Below, in pieces: positions 17,280-25,538 of a DNA stretch of 64,000 nucleotides. The position numbers were made by a program, and so were the translations under genes. Source of the DNA: Rheinheimera sp. (GTDB taxonomy: Bacteria; Pseudomonadota; Gammaproteobacteria; Enterobacterales; Alteromonadaceae); assembly GCF_030690345.1 (NCBI RefSeq), contig NZ_JAUYGV010000006.1, positions 744,001-808,000 on the forward strand. Reading direction: 5' to 3'. Under the pieces are notes generated by a model that worked only from the letters and a program-made list of their open reading frames with translations, was not told the DNA's origin and did not search any database. Within the stretch, counting starts at the first letter, position 1. Each line of letters opens with the position of its first letter.

Positions 17280-18686
17280 ATGTTGAAAAAGAACTTAGCC
17301 CTGAGCGTAGTTTATGCGTTAACCCTGGCTGGCTTAACAGCCTGTGGTGGTGGCTCTGACAGTGGTACAGAAGCGCCGGTCGCAGTGCCAAATCCTACGC
17401 CAACACCAACACCAACACCAACACCAACACCGGAAGAAGAAGTGTTGCCTGAGTTTGCCTCGGCAACTTATATTGTTCAACAGAATGGTGAGTTGAGAGA
17501 AGTTGTTATTCTGAATAACAGTTTGCTGTACAGTTCGACAGGCTCGGTTTCGAATGCTTACGCTCGTTTTGATGATATAAGTAGCTTTGTTTCTGAAGGG
17601 CAAATTGTTGATGCAGAGGGTATTATTAAATCAGGTATCACCCCTTTTTTAGTTGATGCGACTTTCAGTGTCGATTTAAATTTTAATGACGAAGAGATTG
17701 TGAGCAGTCTGTCGAATGTCGCCATATCAAGTTCTGTACGCAACAGTTTTTCAACGGTAGCCATGGTAGCTGTGCAGAATTTAACTGACTTGTCATCGCT
17801 TAACCAGCAGTGGAAAACCAGTCATTTTTCTTCATTTGAGATTGATACCGCGCTGGTACTTAGTGCCACTGATATTAATAACTGCGATATCACCGGTACT
17901 TTGACAGAACAAGCTAACCAGGTGTTTTTAGCATCTCTGACGTACAGCGGCTGTGAGCAAGCTGGTCAATATGATGGTGCATTGTGGGCGTATGAGCTTG
18001 ACGATGTTAAATATTTAAACTGGCTAGCCTTTAATGATGAGCGTCAATTCGTCACTGGCCGGATTGATAATGTAGAAAGTGCGCAGGAATATTTTGCTCT
18101 TAACGGCAATCTCAGAGCTGGGGTACATGTTAATACGTCACAAGAGATAATGCTTAATAAAGGCGACCAAATACATTTAATTAATTTATCTGCTGACAGT
18201 AGCTTTGCCTTTACGCAGAAGGCCGCTGATGACAGCACTAAGTTGGAAGCTGACGGCAAAGGGTTATATATGAGTAGATCTGCCGTTGCACAGTTTGAGT
18301 TAACTTTTTCTGCAACCGGCAATAACCTCGAGGGTGAGGTGACATTCGAAACTGACGATATCAGTAGTGATATTACAGTGAGAAATCTGCAACCTATATC
18401 TCAGAATAGAATGTTGGCATCCTTAGCCGGTACATGGAATACATTCTCTATTACGGACTCTGGCGAAGTTAGCGGAACTGTATCTGATTGCTCTGTAACT
18501 GGTCAAATTGTTGATTATCAGGCATCTGTTGCTGATATCAGTATGACATTAAGTGGTTGTGATCTCGCAGGTGATATCAATGGCATTATTGCTGCTTGGT
18601 CTCAGGATTCCGGCGAAGTGTTAGCACTGAGTTTATTTAATGAAGGCGCACAGGTACAACGAGTATCTGGCTTTATTGTAAGATAA
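17280..18686 (+). CDS. Riboswitch-controlled lipoprotein with Thr-Pro linker and internal duplication
   Basis: Family not recognised. It is 468 residues from the ATG at 17280 (GGAG 10 bases upstream); the open frame reaches 17118, but that part overlaps the leader and lacks a signal. Lipobox LTAC gives lipidated Cys22. A Gly/Ser then Thr-Pro repeat linker follows (to about residue 57). The remaining part contains two similar units. The first has NNCDITG, then LTYSGCEQAGQYDGALWA; the second has SDCSVTG, then MTLSGCDLAGDINGIIAA. Each has one cysteine pair that could form a disulfide. The gene is visibly more AT-rich than its neighbours. The upstream c-di-GMP riboswitch suggests a surface or biofilm-related role, by inference only. 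Confidence 0.85.
   Translation: MLKKNLALSVVYALTLAGLTACGGGSDSGTEAPVAVPNPTPTPTPTPTPTPEEEVLPEFASATYIVQQNGELREVVILNNSLLYSSTGSVSNAYARFDDISSFVSEGQIVDAEGIIKSGITPFLVDATFSVDLNFNDEEIVSSLSNVAISSSVRNSFSTVAMVAVQNLTDLSSLNQQWKTSHFSSFEIDTALVLSATDINNCDITGTLTEQANQVFLASLTYSGCEQAGQYDGALWAYELDDVKYLNWLAFNDERQFVTGRIDNVESAQEYFALNGNLRAGVHVNTSQEIMLNKGDQIHLINLSADSSFAFTQKAADDSTKLEADGKGLYMSRSAVAQFELTFSATGNNLEGEVTFETDDISSDITVRNLQPISQNRMLASLAGTWNTFSITDSGEVSGTVSDCSVTGQIVDYQASVADISMTLSGCDLAGDINGIIAAWSQDSGEVLALSLFNEGAQVQRVSGFIVR
17401..17430 (+). repeat. CAACAC hexanucleotide tandem repeat
   Basis: Five perfect CAACAC units encode the Thr-Pro linker of the lipoprotein. Because the unit is 6 bases, copy-number change would alter linker length without changing the frame. 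Confidence 0.9.
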
Positions 18687-18702
18687 TTTTATTAACGCGT
18701 TT

Positions 18703-18736
18703 AAAAGCCCGGGTAGTTAACTACCCGGGCTTTTTT
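18703..18736. terminator. Perfect-palindrome bidirectional terminator
   Basis: A 32-base perfect palindrome centred on GTTAAC: arm AAAAGCCCGGGTAGTT and its exact complement, ending in six T on the plus strand and four or more on the minus strand. It separates the convergent lipoprotein and TonB-dependent receptor genes. Confidence 0.95.
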
Positions 18737-18753
18737 ATACAGGCAAACCTGGC

Positions 18754-21600
18754 TTACATAAATTTATATTCCAGCAACAAGGTATAGGAGCGGCCGCGTG
18801 GGTCGGCTATACGGGTTTCCCAGCCTGCGCCGGCAGCAAAGTCGTTTTGGTGCGCGGTAAATGGCGGGTCTTCGTCAAACAGGTTTTTAATGCCAAAGGT
18901 AACTGTCATATCGTCAATACCGCTATAGCTTACGCTGTAGTTATAGGTGATATAGGCGTCTACTTTCGGATCCCAGCCGGCCGGCACATAACTGCCGTTG
19001 GCAACACTTACCGGCTCTTCGTCGGTATAACCGTCACGATATACCTGGGTTAAACTGTGGCTCCAGTCGCCCAGCAGGTAGCTGGCATTAAGCGTGTGTT
19101 TCCACTTTATCGGCAGGTTGTAGTAGCGCACATATTCGCCCACCAGGTTTTCGCTGTAGGGTAGTGTGTCGATGCCTTTGGTTTTAAAGGTGTCGATGTA
19201 ACTGCCGTTGAGGTTAACTCTCCACGCGCCGCCGGCCAGCTCGCCGGTTAAGTTGGCGTCAATTTCAATGCCGCGGGTTAAGGTGCCGCCGGAATTAATG
19301 TAGCGACGGTCAATGGCTACTACATCACCGTCGGCATTACGCAGCCAGTTCGCGGTGAACAGATCGTAATTTTCAATCAGCACATCACGCGGTGCTGCAC
19401 GGATGGTATCGGTGCGCTCAATTTCCCACCAGTCGACACTGATATTAAAGTAATCTACCGGTACCACAACAAAGCCAAGGCTTTTCTGTTCCGACTCTTC
19501 CGGATCCAGGTCTGTTTTACCACCGAAAATTTCCACCGGCTGAATAAGCTCACAACCGGCTACGTTTTCGTCGGCCACACCGCCCGGGCACGTTGCCGGG
19601 TCAGCTAAATCCAGCCCGGTATATTGTGACTCGGTTAAACCGTTGAATAGTTGATTAAACGACGGTACTTTAAAACCGGTGCTGTAAGCACCACGGAACA
19701 TCAGCTCTTCTATTGGCCGGTAACTGAAAGACACTTTCGGGTTAGTAGTGCTGCCAAAACCGTCGTATTTGTCGTAACGGGCGGCGAGGGTAACATCGAG
19801 GTTATCCAACAGCGGCAGGTATACTTCGGTGAATACGGCCTTGATGTCACGGCTTACTTTGTCCAGCACGTTAGCGTTGTCAAACGGTGCCAGGAACACC
19901 GCACGCATATCGGCACGTTCGTCGCCGTTAAACTTAAACTCTTCGCGGCGTAAATCGGTACCCAGTGCCATCATAATATTGCCGCCGGGCAATTCAAATG
20001 GCAGCTCACCGGAGAAGGTGGCGTCAATTTGGGTCATGATGGATTCACCACCATACAGCTTTACACCCTGTGCTGAGGCAGCATTCAGTGCTGCCATGCC
20101 GGCGTCTGATTGGCTTTGTCCCGGTAGTAAAAACGGGTCAATCAGGCCGCTACCCAGCACTTGCTGCAGTGCATCCGTAAAGTAATAGCCATTACCCAAC
20201 TCAGATTCAGATTCGCTGGAAGCGCGTGAAATGCCGACGTTGTAATCCCAGTCTGCTACCACACCTTCAAAGGCAGCCAGCAAGCGGTAAGACTTGGTCG
20301 TGGTGTCTATTTCACGGCCACCACAGGCCATGCAACGCCAACGATAAGCAATAGACTCACCGTAATTCAGTTGATCGGCACCAAAGTAACCGGCCAGCGC
20401 ATCGTAAACACGGTCGTAGGATGCGCCGGTGCTTGGATACCAGGTATCCGGGCCAAAGGTTGAACTTGGCGAAATTTGGTAGGGTTCAAAGGCTTTACTG
20501 ACATCAACCTGAGAGGCAACCAGCTCAAGGGTTGCCATATGATCTTCCGCCAGTTTAAAGCTGGCGCGGCCGATAAAGTCTACGCTTTCCTGCGGCTGCT
20601 GAATGCGCGCCGCGGCCGGATAATCCCAGGCACAGGCATAGCGTGATGACTCAGAGCTCCATAATTGGTGATCATAAGGCCCCATCAAATCGCCGCCGCT
20701 GGCACAACCGTCAGCACCGGGTAAGTCCAGAATGTTAACTGCAGCGATGGACTGGCCATCCAGCGGGTCAACCAGGCCGGTACCAATCAGGTTAGCGTCA
20801 GCTGCTCCGCGGTTAAAAATGGTAGCAAACGGCGTGCCGCGGGTATCGGGTGACAAGCCACGGTTTGGCTGAAAGGTATTGGAAAAATCGCGGTCTGTGC
20901 CGGCCAACAGTTCATTCTTCTTGTACGACAGAGTGCCGAACACATTCCAACCGTCTTTATTAATGTCGCCGGTACCCAGCAGCAGGTTAGTACGGTAGAT
21001 ATTACCGCCGCCGGCTTCGGTGTGGTCGGCAAAGGCCGAGACCTCGGCGCCGGTATAGTCGCGTTTGGTAATAAAGTTAATTACACCGCCGATAGCATCG
21101 GTGCCGTATACCGCTGAAGCGCCGTCGCGCAGCACTTCAACCCGTTCCAGCGCTGCAAACGGAATGGCATTTAAATCTACGGCGCGGCCTTTTAAGCCGT
21201 GCGTGGCCACGCGGCGGCCGTTTAATAACACCAGGGTGGCGTCGGCTCCCTGGCCGCGCAGGTTAGCGCCGGAAACGCCGTTATTGCCGCGCTGTTCCTC
21301 AGACACTATGCCGCCGTTACTGGCGAGGTTATCTGACGAGTTACCGGCAATATTCATTTGCAGCAATAACTGTTCGGCTGAGGTGATACCGGCTGCATCA
21401 ATATCTGCCCGGCTAAACACTGTAATGGGTAAGTCACCTTCCAGTGCGGTACGTTTAATACTGGAACCGGTTACACGGATCCGCTCTATCTTGGCATCTG
21501 CTGCTGAGTCGTCTGCTTGCTGAGCGACGTCCTGCGCATACACTTGTGTACTCAGCCCCGCGAGGGTAAGGGCCTGAATGAGTTTATTCAACTTCATCAC
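18754..21600 (-). CDS. TonB-dependent outer-membrane receptor
   Basis: Active outer-membrane importer of 948 residues. Signal peptide ends near QVYA-QD. The plug domain spans about 40-180 (ERIRVTGSSIKRT, LRGQGADATLVLLNGRRVAT, VEVLRDGASAVYGTDAIGGVINFITKRDY). A large beta-barrel follows and ends in an aromatic-terminated strand (SYTLLLEYKFM), as expected for BAM insertion. The extracellular part contains paired cysteines (CMAC, CPGG, AGCEL). Substrate is unknown. It is divergent from the NlpC/P60-epimerase pair with a shared 248-base promoter region containing a palindrome also found before murR. By inference it may import peptidoglycan-derived peptides; siderophore or other peptide uptake is also possible. 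Confidence 0.92.
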   Translation of the reverse strand: MMKLNKLIQALTLAGLSTQVYAQDVAQQADDSAADAKIERIRVTGSSIKRTALEGDLPITVFSRADIDAAGITSAEQLLLQMNIAGNSSDNLASNGGIVSEEQRGNNGVSGANLRGQGADATLVLLNGRRVATHGLKGRAVDLNAIPFAALERVEVLRDGASAVYGTDAIGGVINFITKRDYTGAEVSAFADHTEAGGGNIYRTNLLLGTGDINKDGWNVFGTLSYKKNELLAGTDRDFSNTFQPNRGLSPDTRGTPFATIFNRGAADANLIGTGLVDPLDGQSIAAVNILDLPGADGCASGGDLMGPYDHQLWSSESSRYACAWDYPAAARIQQPQESVDFIGRASFKLAEDHMATLELVASQVDVSKAFEPYQISPSSTFGPDTWYPSTGASYDRVYDALAGYFGADQLNYGESIAYRWRCMACGGREIDTTTKSYRLLAAFEGVVADWDYNVGISRASSESESELGNGYYFTDALQQVLGSGLIDPFLLPGQSQSDAGMAALNAASAQGVKLYGGESIMTQIDATFSGELPFELPGGNIMMALGTDLRREEFKFNGDERADMRAVFLAPFDNANVLDKVSRDIKAVFTEVYLPLLDNLDVTLAARYDKYDGFGSTTNPKVSFSYRPIEELMFRGAYSTGFKVPSFNQLFNGLTESQYTGLDLADPATCPGGVADENVAGCELIQPVEIFGGKTDLDPEESEQKSLGFVVVPVDYFNISVDWWEIERTDTIRAAPRDVLIENYDLFTANWLRNADGDVVAIDRRYINSGGTLTRGIEIDANLTGELAGGAWRVNLNGSYIDTFKTKGIDTLPYSENLVGEYVRYYNLPIKWKHTLNASYLLGDWSHSLTQVYRDGYTDEEPVSVANGSYVPAGWDPKVDAYITYNYSVSYSGIDDMTVTFGIKNLFDEDPPFTAHQNDFAAGAGWETRIADPRGRSYTLLLEYKFM

Positions 21601-21727
21601 TATCTCTCCTGGAGTTGCGTTATTCTGTTTTTATGGCTATCCGTTACCCGGGTCTGATCGCCCGTTTTCTCTGAAAATGCAAAACGTTTATTTTCTGCAC
21701 AAAATTAACATAGCAATATTTTATTTC

Positions 21728-21764
21728 TTTTGAAAATAATTTATGCTGAATTTTGAAAATAATT
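21728..21764. repeat. Two copies of a 14-bp direct repeat in the divergent promoter region
   Basis: TTTTGAAAATAATT occurs at 21728-21741 and again at 21751-21764, 23 bases apart, inside the AT-rich space between the receptor and NlpC/P60 genes. Each contains the palindrome TTTTGAAAA. The second copy abuts the TTGGAAT inverted repeat. It may be a binding-site pair or promoter spacing element; function is not established. Confidence 0.6.
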
Positions 21765-21781
21765 GGAATATTTCATTCCAA
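21763..21781. promoter_or_regulatory. Palindromic candidate operator (MurR/RpiR-type) in divergent promoter
   Basis: TTGGAAT-ATTTC-ATTCCAA, a perfect 7-bp inverted repeat with a 5-base spacer. Twelve of 17 central positions match the palindrome at 25311-25327 upstream of the murR-like gene. The location between the divergent receptor and peptidase genes fits an operator for both. Confidence 0.55.
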
Positions 21782-21848
21782 GACGCTATGTTGGCATACA
21801 GAGAGTGGCTGGTAACGTCGCAACAATAAGCCAGCTGAAGGAGCCGGC

Positions 21849-23225
21849 ATGAAGAGAATAGTGTGGTTGTTATGCTGTTGCTGGCCGTTAGTGTTAGCGG
21901 CGGAAACAACAATAAAGTTTAGTTCTGATGTGCCCCTGCTGCAGGCAGAACAGATGAACCCACGGTTTTGGCAGACGAAATTAGCTGCGCCGGATCAGTT
22001 GCTGTTAACACCGGCTCAGATAGCACAGCGCAATACTGAAACCTTTAGTCTGCAAAGCGAGATGCAAAGCCTGCATAGCTTACCGGCGCAGTACAATAAG
22101 GCGGAGCTGACTGCCATTATCCAAAGCGTCAGCAAAGTAGCAACCACAGCGCGCTTTTATACTGACGGCACAGCCTTAACGCCGCAGCACTGGCAGCATT
22201 ACCTTAGCTTATTGGCATTGGAGCAAGTGCAGGCAGTAAACCCGCTGCGTTTTGCGCTGGTGGTTAAACGCACGGCGTTGCGCGCCTTTCCAAGCCGCGA
22301 CAGAGTAGTGAATGAGCAGGGCAACGCCGATTTGGATCGCTTTGCTGAAACAGCGCTGTTTCCCGCCGATGCGGTAGCGGTGTTACACAGCAGTGCTGAC
22401 AAACAGTGGTTATTGGTACGCAGTTTTAATTATACCGGCTGGGTGCAAGCCGCTGATGTAGCTATCGGCAGCAAACAGCAGGTGCTGGCTTACACAGAGC
22501 AGCAGCCGTTTATTGTGGTTGCCGGGGCAAAGGTTTATACCGCGTTTAACCCGCAACAGGCGGCGGTGTCTGAGTTGCAACTGGATATGGGTGTGCGCTT
22601 GCCGTTACTCAGCGCCGCTGAGCTGGGCTTTAGTGTGCACGGGCAAAATCCTGTCGCCAGCCATATAGTGCAGTTACCGCTGCGCCTGGCCGATGGCAGC
22701 CTGAGCTTTAGCCCGGCACTGTTGCCGCTTAGCGCCGATGTACAGCAGGGCTATTTGCCCTTTACGCCGGGTAATATTCTGGCGCAGGCGTTTAAGTTTC
22801 TCGGCGAGCGCTACGGTTGGGGTCATGATTATAACGGCCGCGACTGTACCGGTTTTATCTCGGAGATTTTCCGCAGTTTTGGCTTGCTGATGCCGCGTAA
22901 CTCGGGGCAGCAGGGCATGGGTGCTTATGGCCGCAATATCCGTTTTGGTGCTGACAGCAGCGCGGCGGATAAGCAGGCTGCATTAGCACAACTGCAAGCG
23001 GGAGATTTATTGTATTTCCCGGGCCACGTTGCTTTATACCTTGGCACAGTAAACGGCCAGCCGTTTATGATCCATGATGTTAATACGCTGCTGTATCCGC
23101 ACAGCGATGGCAGCATTTACCGCGGTACTCTCAATGGTGTAGCGGTTACGCCGCTGTTGCCATTATATGCAACAGAACAACAATCCTATTTTGATGCAAT
23201 GTACGCCATTAAGTCATTGCGCTAG
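21849..23225 (+). CDS. Secreted SH3 / NlpC-P60 peptidoglycan peptidase (YkfC-like)
   Basis: Exported cysteine peptidase of 458 residues. Signal peptide MKRIVWLLCCCWPLVLAA. An N-terminal NLPC_P60-stabilising segment (MNPRFWQTKLAAPDQLLLTPAQIAQRN), two SH3-like domains (about 135-290) and a C-terminal NlpC/P60 domain follow, with catalytic Cys333 (GRDCTGFI), His393 (PGHVALYLG) and a third polar residue probably in FMIHDVN. This architecture is that of YkfC-type enzymes, which cut gamma-D-Glu-diamino acid bonds and release L-Ala-D-Glu. That is the substrate of the epimerase encoded 11 bases downstream, so the two genes form one operon. GGAG precedes the ATG. Confidence 0.9.
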   Translation: MKRIVWLLCCCWPLVLAAETTIKFSSDVPLLQAEQMNPRFWQTKLAAPDQLLLTPAQIAQRNTETFSLQSEMQSLHSLPAQYNKAELTAIIQSVSKVATTARFYTDGTALTPQHWQHYLSLLALEQVQAVNPLRFALVVKRTALRAFPSRDRVVNEQGNADLDRFAETALFPADAVAVLHSSADKQWLLVRSFNYTGWVQAADVAIGSKQQVLAYTEQQPFIVVAGAKVYTAFNPQQAAVSELQLDMGVRLPLLSAAELGFSVHGQNPVASHIVQLPLRLADGSLSFSPALLPLSADVQQGYLPFTPGNILAQAFKFLGERYGWGHDYNGRDCTGFISEIFRSFGLLMPRNSGQQGMGAYGRNIRFGADSSAADKQAALAQLQAGDLLYFPGHVALYLGTVNGQPFMIHDVNTLLYPHSDGSIYRGTLNGVAVTPLLPLYATEQQSYFDAMYAIKSLR

Positions 23226-23236
23226 CAGAGGTAACT

Positions 23237-24331
23237 ATGAAAATAACCGATATTCGCCTGGGGATGTTACGGGTGCCTCTGAAAACGGCGTTTAAAACCG
23301 CGCTACGCACGGTTAGCAGCACAGAAGATGTGGTGGTGATAGTGGAAACCGACAGCGGCAATACCGGTTATGGTGCCGCGCCCGCCACGGCGGTGATCAC
23401 CGGGGATATCCATGGCTCTATTATTGAAGCCATTCGTACTGTGATAAAGCCTAAGCTACTGGGCCAGGATATTGCCGATTTAAACCATATTATCCGCCTG
23501 ATCCAGGGTTGTATTATGAAAAACTACAGCGCTAAGGCCGCAGTAGAAATGGCGGTGTATGATCTGTTTGCACAACTATATAAAGCGCCGCTGTATAAAA
23601 TCCTCGGTGGCGGCGTGCCGAAAATCACCACGGATATTACCATCAGTGTCGACTATATCGACAAAATGGTAGCCGACTCACTCAGTGCCATCGACCGCGG
23701 CTTTGAAACCCTGAAAGTAAAGGTGGGTAAAGATATCGGCGTCGATATAGAGCGGGTAAAAGCCATTTACGCTGCGGTAGAAGGCAAGGCGCTGATCCGG
23801 CTGGATGCCAACCAGGGCTGGACGGCCAAAGAAGCGGTGTATGCGCTGCGTAAGCTGGAAGATGCCGGAGTGCGGCTGGAACTGGTAGAGCAGCCGGTAA
23901 AAGCCTATGACCTGGAAGGCTTAAAATACATTACTGAGCGCGTGCATACCCCGGTAATGGCTGACGAGAGTAGCTTTGGTCCGCGCGAGGTAATAGATCT
24001 GATTAAGATGCGTGCGGCTGACATTATTAATATTAAGCTGATGAAAACCGGTGGTATCGCCAATGCTATTAAGATTGCCGATATCTGTTCGTTCTACGAT
24101 ATGCAGTGCATGATTGGCTGTATGCTGGAGGGCAGTATCAGCGTAGCGGCGGCGGTACATGTGGCGGTAGCAAAATCGGATGTGATCACCAAGATTGATC
24201 TGGACGGCCCGTCGTTGTGCTTATTTGACCCGGTGACCAGCAGTGTAAGCTTTAACGATGCCGACATTACCATTGCCGATGCACCCGGGCTTGGTATTAC
24301 CGCCATTGAGGGCCTTGAGATACTGGGCTGA
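23237..24331 (+). CDS. Dipeptide epimerase (L-Ala-D/L-Glu epimerase type)
   Basis: Enolase-superfamily enzyme of 364 residues, muconate-lactonizing subgroup. It converts L-Ala-D-Glu from murein into L-Ala-L-Glu, which ordinary dipeptidases can split. Acid/base lysines are in LKVKVG, metal ligands in RLDANQGW, VEQPV and MADES, the second lysine in INIKLMKTGG, and the substrate-carboxylate motif in KIDLDGPSL. The context with NlpC/P60 and a MurR-like regulator supports Ala-Glu specificity, though other dipeptides are possible. It has no export signal and acts in the cytoplasm, so the dipeptide must be imported by a transporter not encoded here. Confidence 0.9.
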   Translation: MKITDIRLGMLRVPLKTAFKTALRTVSSTEDVVVIVETDSGNTGYGAAPATAVITGDIHGSIIEAIRTVIKPKLLGQDIADLNHIIRLIQGCIMKNYSAKAAVEMAVYDLFAQLYKAPLYKILGGGVPKITTDITISVDYIDKMVADSLSAIDRGFETLKVKVGKDIGVDIERVKAIYAAVEGKALIRLDANQGWTAKEAVYALRKLEDAGVRLELVEQPVKAYDLEGLKYITERVHTPVMADESSFGPREVIDLIKMRAADIINIKLMKTGGIANAIKIADICSFYDMQCMIGCMLEGSISVAAAVHVAVAKSDVITKIDLDGPSLCLFDPVTSSVSFNDADITIADAPGLGITAIEGLEILG

Positions 24332-24338
24332 CGCTGCA

Positions 24339-24417
24339 GCTCAGGGCTTTTTCAACAAGCTCAGGGCTGTGAGTTTTGCTCAGGGCTGTTTTGCCTGGCT
24401 CACGGCTGTTCCAGCAA
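24339..24417. repeat. Four ~20-bp imperfect tandem repeats overlapping the murR 3' end
   Basis: Units starting GCTCAGGGCT at 24339, 24359 and 24378 and GCTCACGGCT at 24398 follow head to tail with 19-20-base period. The last unit contains the stop codon and last codons of the minus-strand murR-like gene, so the array appears to have grown by duplication of that 3' end into the convergent intergenic space. Confidence 0.8.
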
Positions 24418-25245
24418 GTCCAGCAGCTTAGCGTTTTCTTCTAATTGGTGGTCGTTATTTTGCCGGCGGCACAACAGCAAATACAAAATATGACACAGGT
24501 GCTGCTGTGCCAGTTGCACTAAAATGGTATTCACCCGCACATTCTCATCGCCGCTCAGCGCAAACAGCGCCACATCGGCAGCCACACTCAGTGCATTGGT
24601 TTTATAGCTGGTCAGGCTGATAATGCGGATCTGGCGTTGTTTAGCGTACCTGGCCAGTTTTAACAGATCGGCATTCTGGCCGGATTCTGACACCAGCAAC
24701 AAAATGCTGTCGATACTAAGCGTGTTGGCCAGTTGCAAGGCAATGGCCGGGTCGCTGTGCAACAGGGCCAGCTTGCCCAACTGTAATAAACGAAACTGCA
24801 TATCGTGCGCGACAATACCGGATTTACCAAAGCCGGCTATCAGTACTTTATCGGCCTGTGCCAGCAAATCCGCGCTGTCTTGCAGTGCCTTTTCGCTGTT
24901 AATCTCCAAAATGCCGCGCAGATGGCTTTGCAGGCTGAATTGCAGGTGCTCGACCAGGTTAACCAAATCGTTTTGCGCCGGGCTGTGCTCGTTATTGTCA
25001 CGGTTCAGTGTGGTAGCGGTGATCACCGCTTCGTTTACCGCCAGTTTTAAGTCCGGATAGCCTTTATAACCCAGCTTTTGGCAAAACTTTACCACGCTGG
25101 ACTGGCTGGTGCCGACGGCATCGGCTAATTGCTGTGAGGAATAATCCCGTAGCAAATGGGCGTTATCCAGAATAAAATCTGCCAGCTTACGCTCGATAAC
25201 CGACATTTGCTCCAGCATGCCGCGGATTTTCAGTAAACACACCAT
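24400..25245 (-). CDS. MurR/RpiR family transcriptional regulator
   Basis: DNA-binding regulator of 281 residues: N-terminal HTH_6 domain (KLADFILDNAHLLRDYSSQQLADAVGTSQSSVVKFCQKLGYKGYPDLK) and C-terminal SIS sugar-phosphate-binding domain (DKVLIAGFGKSGIVAHDMQFRL; DSILLLVSESGQNADLLKLARYA). MurR in E. coli responds to MurNAc-6-phosphate. Here the ligand is unknown, but the convergent epimerase/NlpC operon suggests a murein-derived effector. A palindrome similar to that in the receptor/peptidase promoter lies 66 bases upstream of its start, suggesting autoregulation. Confidence 0.88.
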   Translation of the reverse strand: MVCLLKIRGMLEQMSVIERKLADFILDNAHLLRDYSSQQLADAVGTSQSSVVKFCQKLGYKGYPDLKLAVNEAVITATTLNRDNNEHSPAQNDLVNLVEHLQFSLQSHLRGILEINSEKALQDSADLLAQADKVLIAGFGKSGIVAHDMQFRLLQLGKLALLHSDPAIALQLANTLSIDSILLLVSESGQNADLLKLARYAKQRQIRIISLTSYKTNALSVAADVALFALSGDENVRVNTILVQLAQQHLCHILYLLLCRRQNNDHQLEENAKLLDLLEQP

Positions 25246-25310
25246 AAAGCCGGATCCTTGTATTGCTTAAACGAGGTGTAGGAATTTGTTATTAGTATAC
25301 CAGCTCAGTA

Positions 25311-25327
25311 TTGAATAATTTATTCTG
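25311..25327. promoter_or_regulatory. Palindromic candidate operator upstream of murR-like gene
   Basis: TTGAATAATTTATTCTG contains the perfect 13-bp palindrome GAATAA-T-TTATTC and matches the 21764-21780 palindrome at 12 of 17 positions. It is a candidate autoregulatory site. The rest of 25246-25501 is AT-rich with no gene seen. Confidence 0.5.
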
Positions 25328-25501
25328 CGTTGGCAAGTTAAGCGCAGAAAAAAGCAGCACAATCCAGGGTGCTGTACATATAAACAGGGCTATTCTCTAT
25401 CGCTTTTGATCTGTCTCCACTTTTTCCCACCAAAATCGTCATCTTTGCTGCAGCGCTTATTTTTACTGAGATCGTAATCGATCGAACAGGCTGTTTTTAC
25501 C

Positions 25502-25531
25502 TTGACAATGGCCAAAGCTGCGCCCTAAACT
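25502..25531 (+). promoter_or_regulatory. mra/dcw cluster promoter
   Basis: Consensus -35 TTGACA (25502-25507), 18-base spacer and -10 TAAACT (25526-25531), ahead of the MraZ boxes and mraZ. It is the likely main promoter of the division cluster. Confidence 0.75.
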
Positions 25532-25538
25532 GTATCGT

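Noticed and set aside
24339-24417. CRISPR array
   Set aside because: Units are contiguous 19-20-base tandem repeats without unique spacers, and no cas genes are present.
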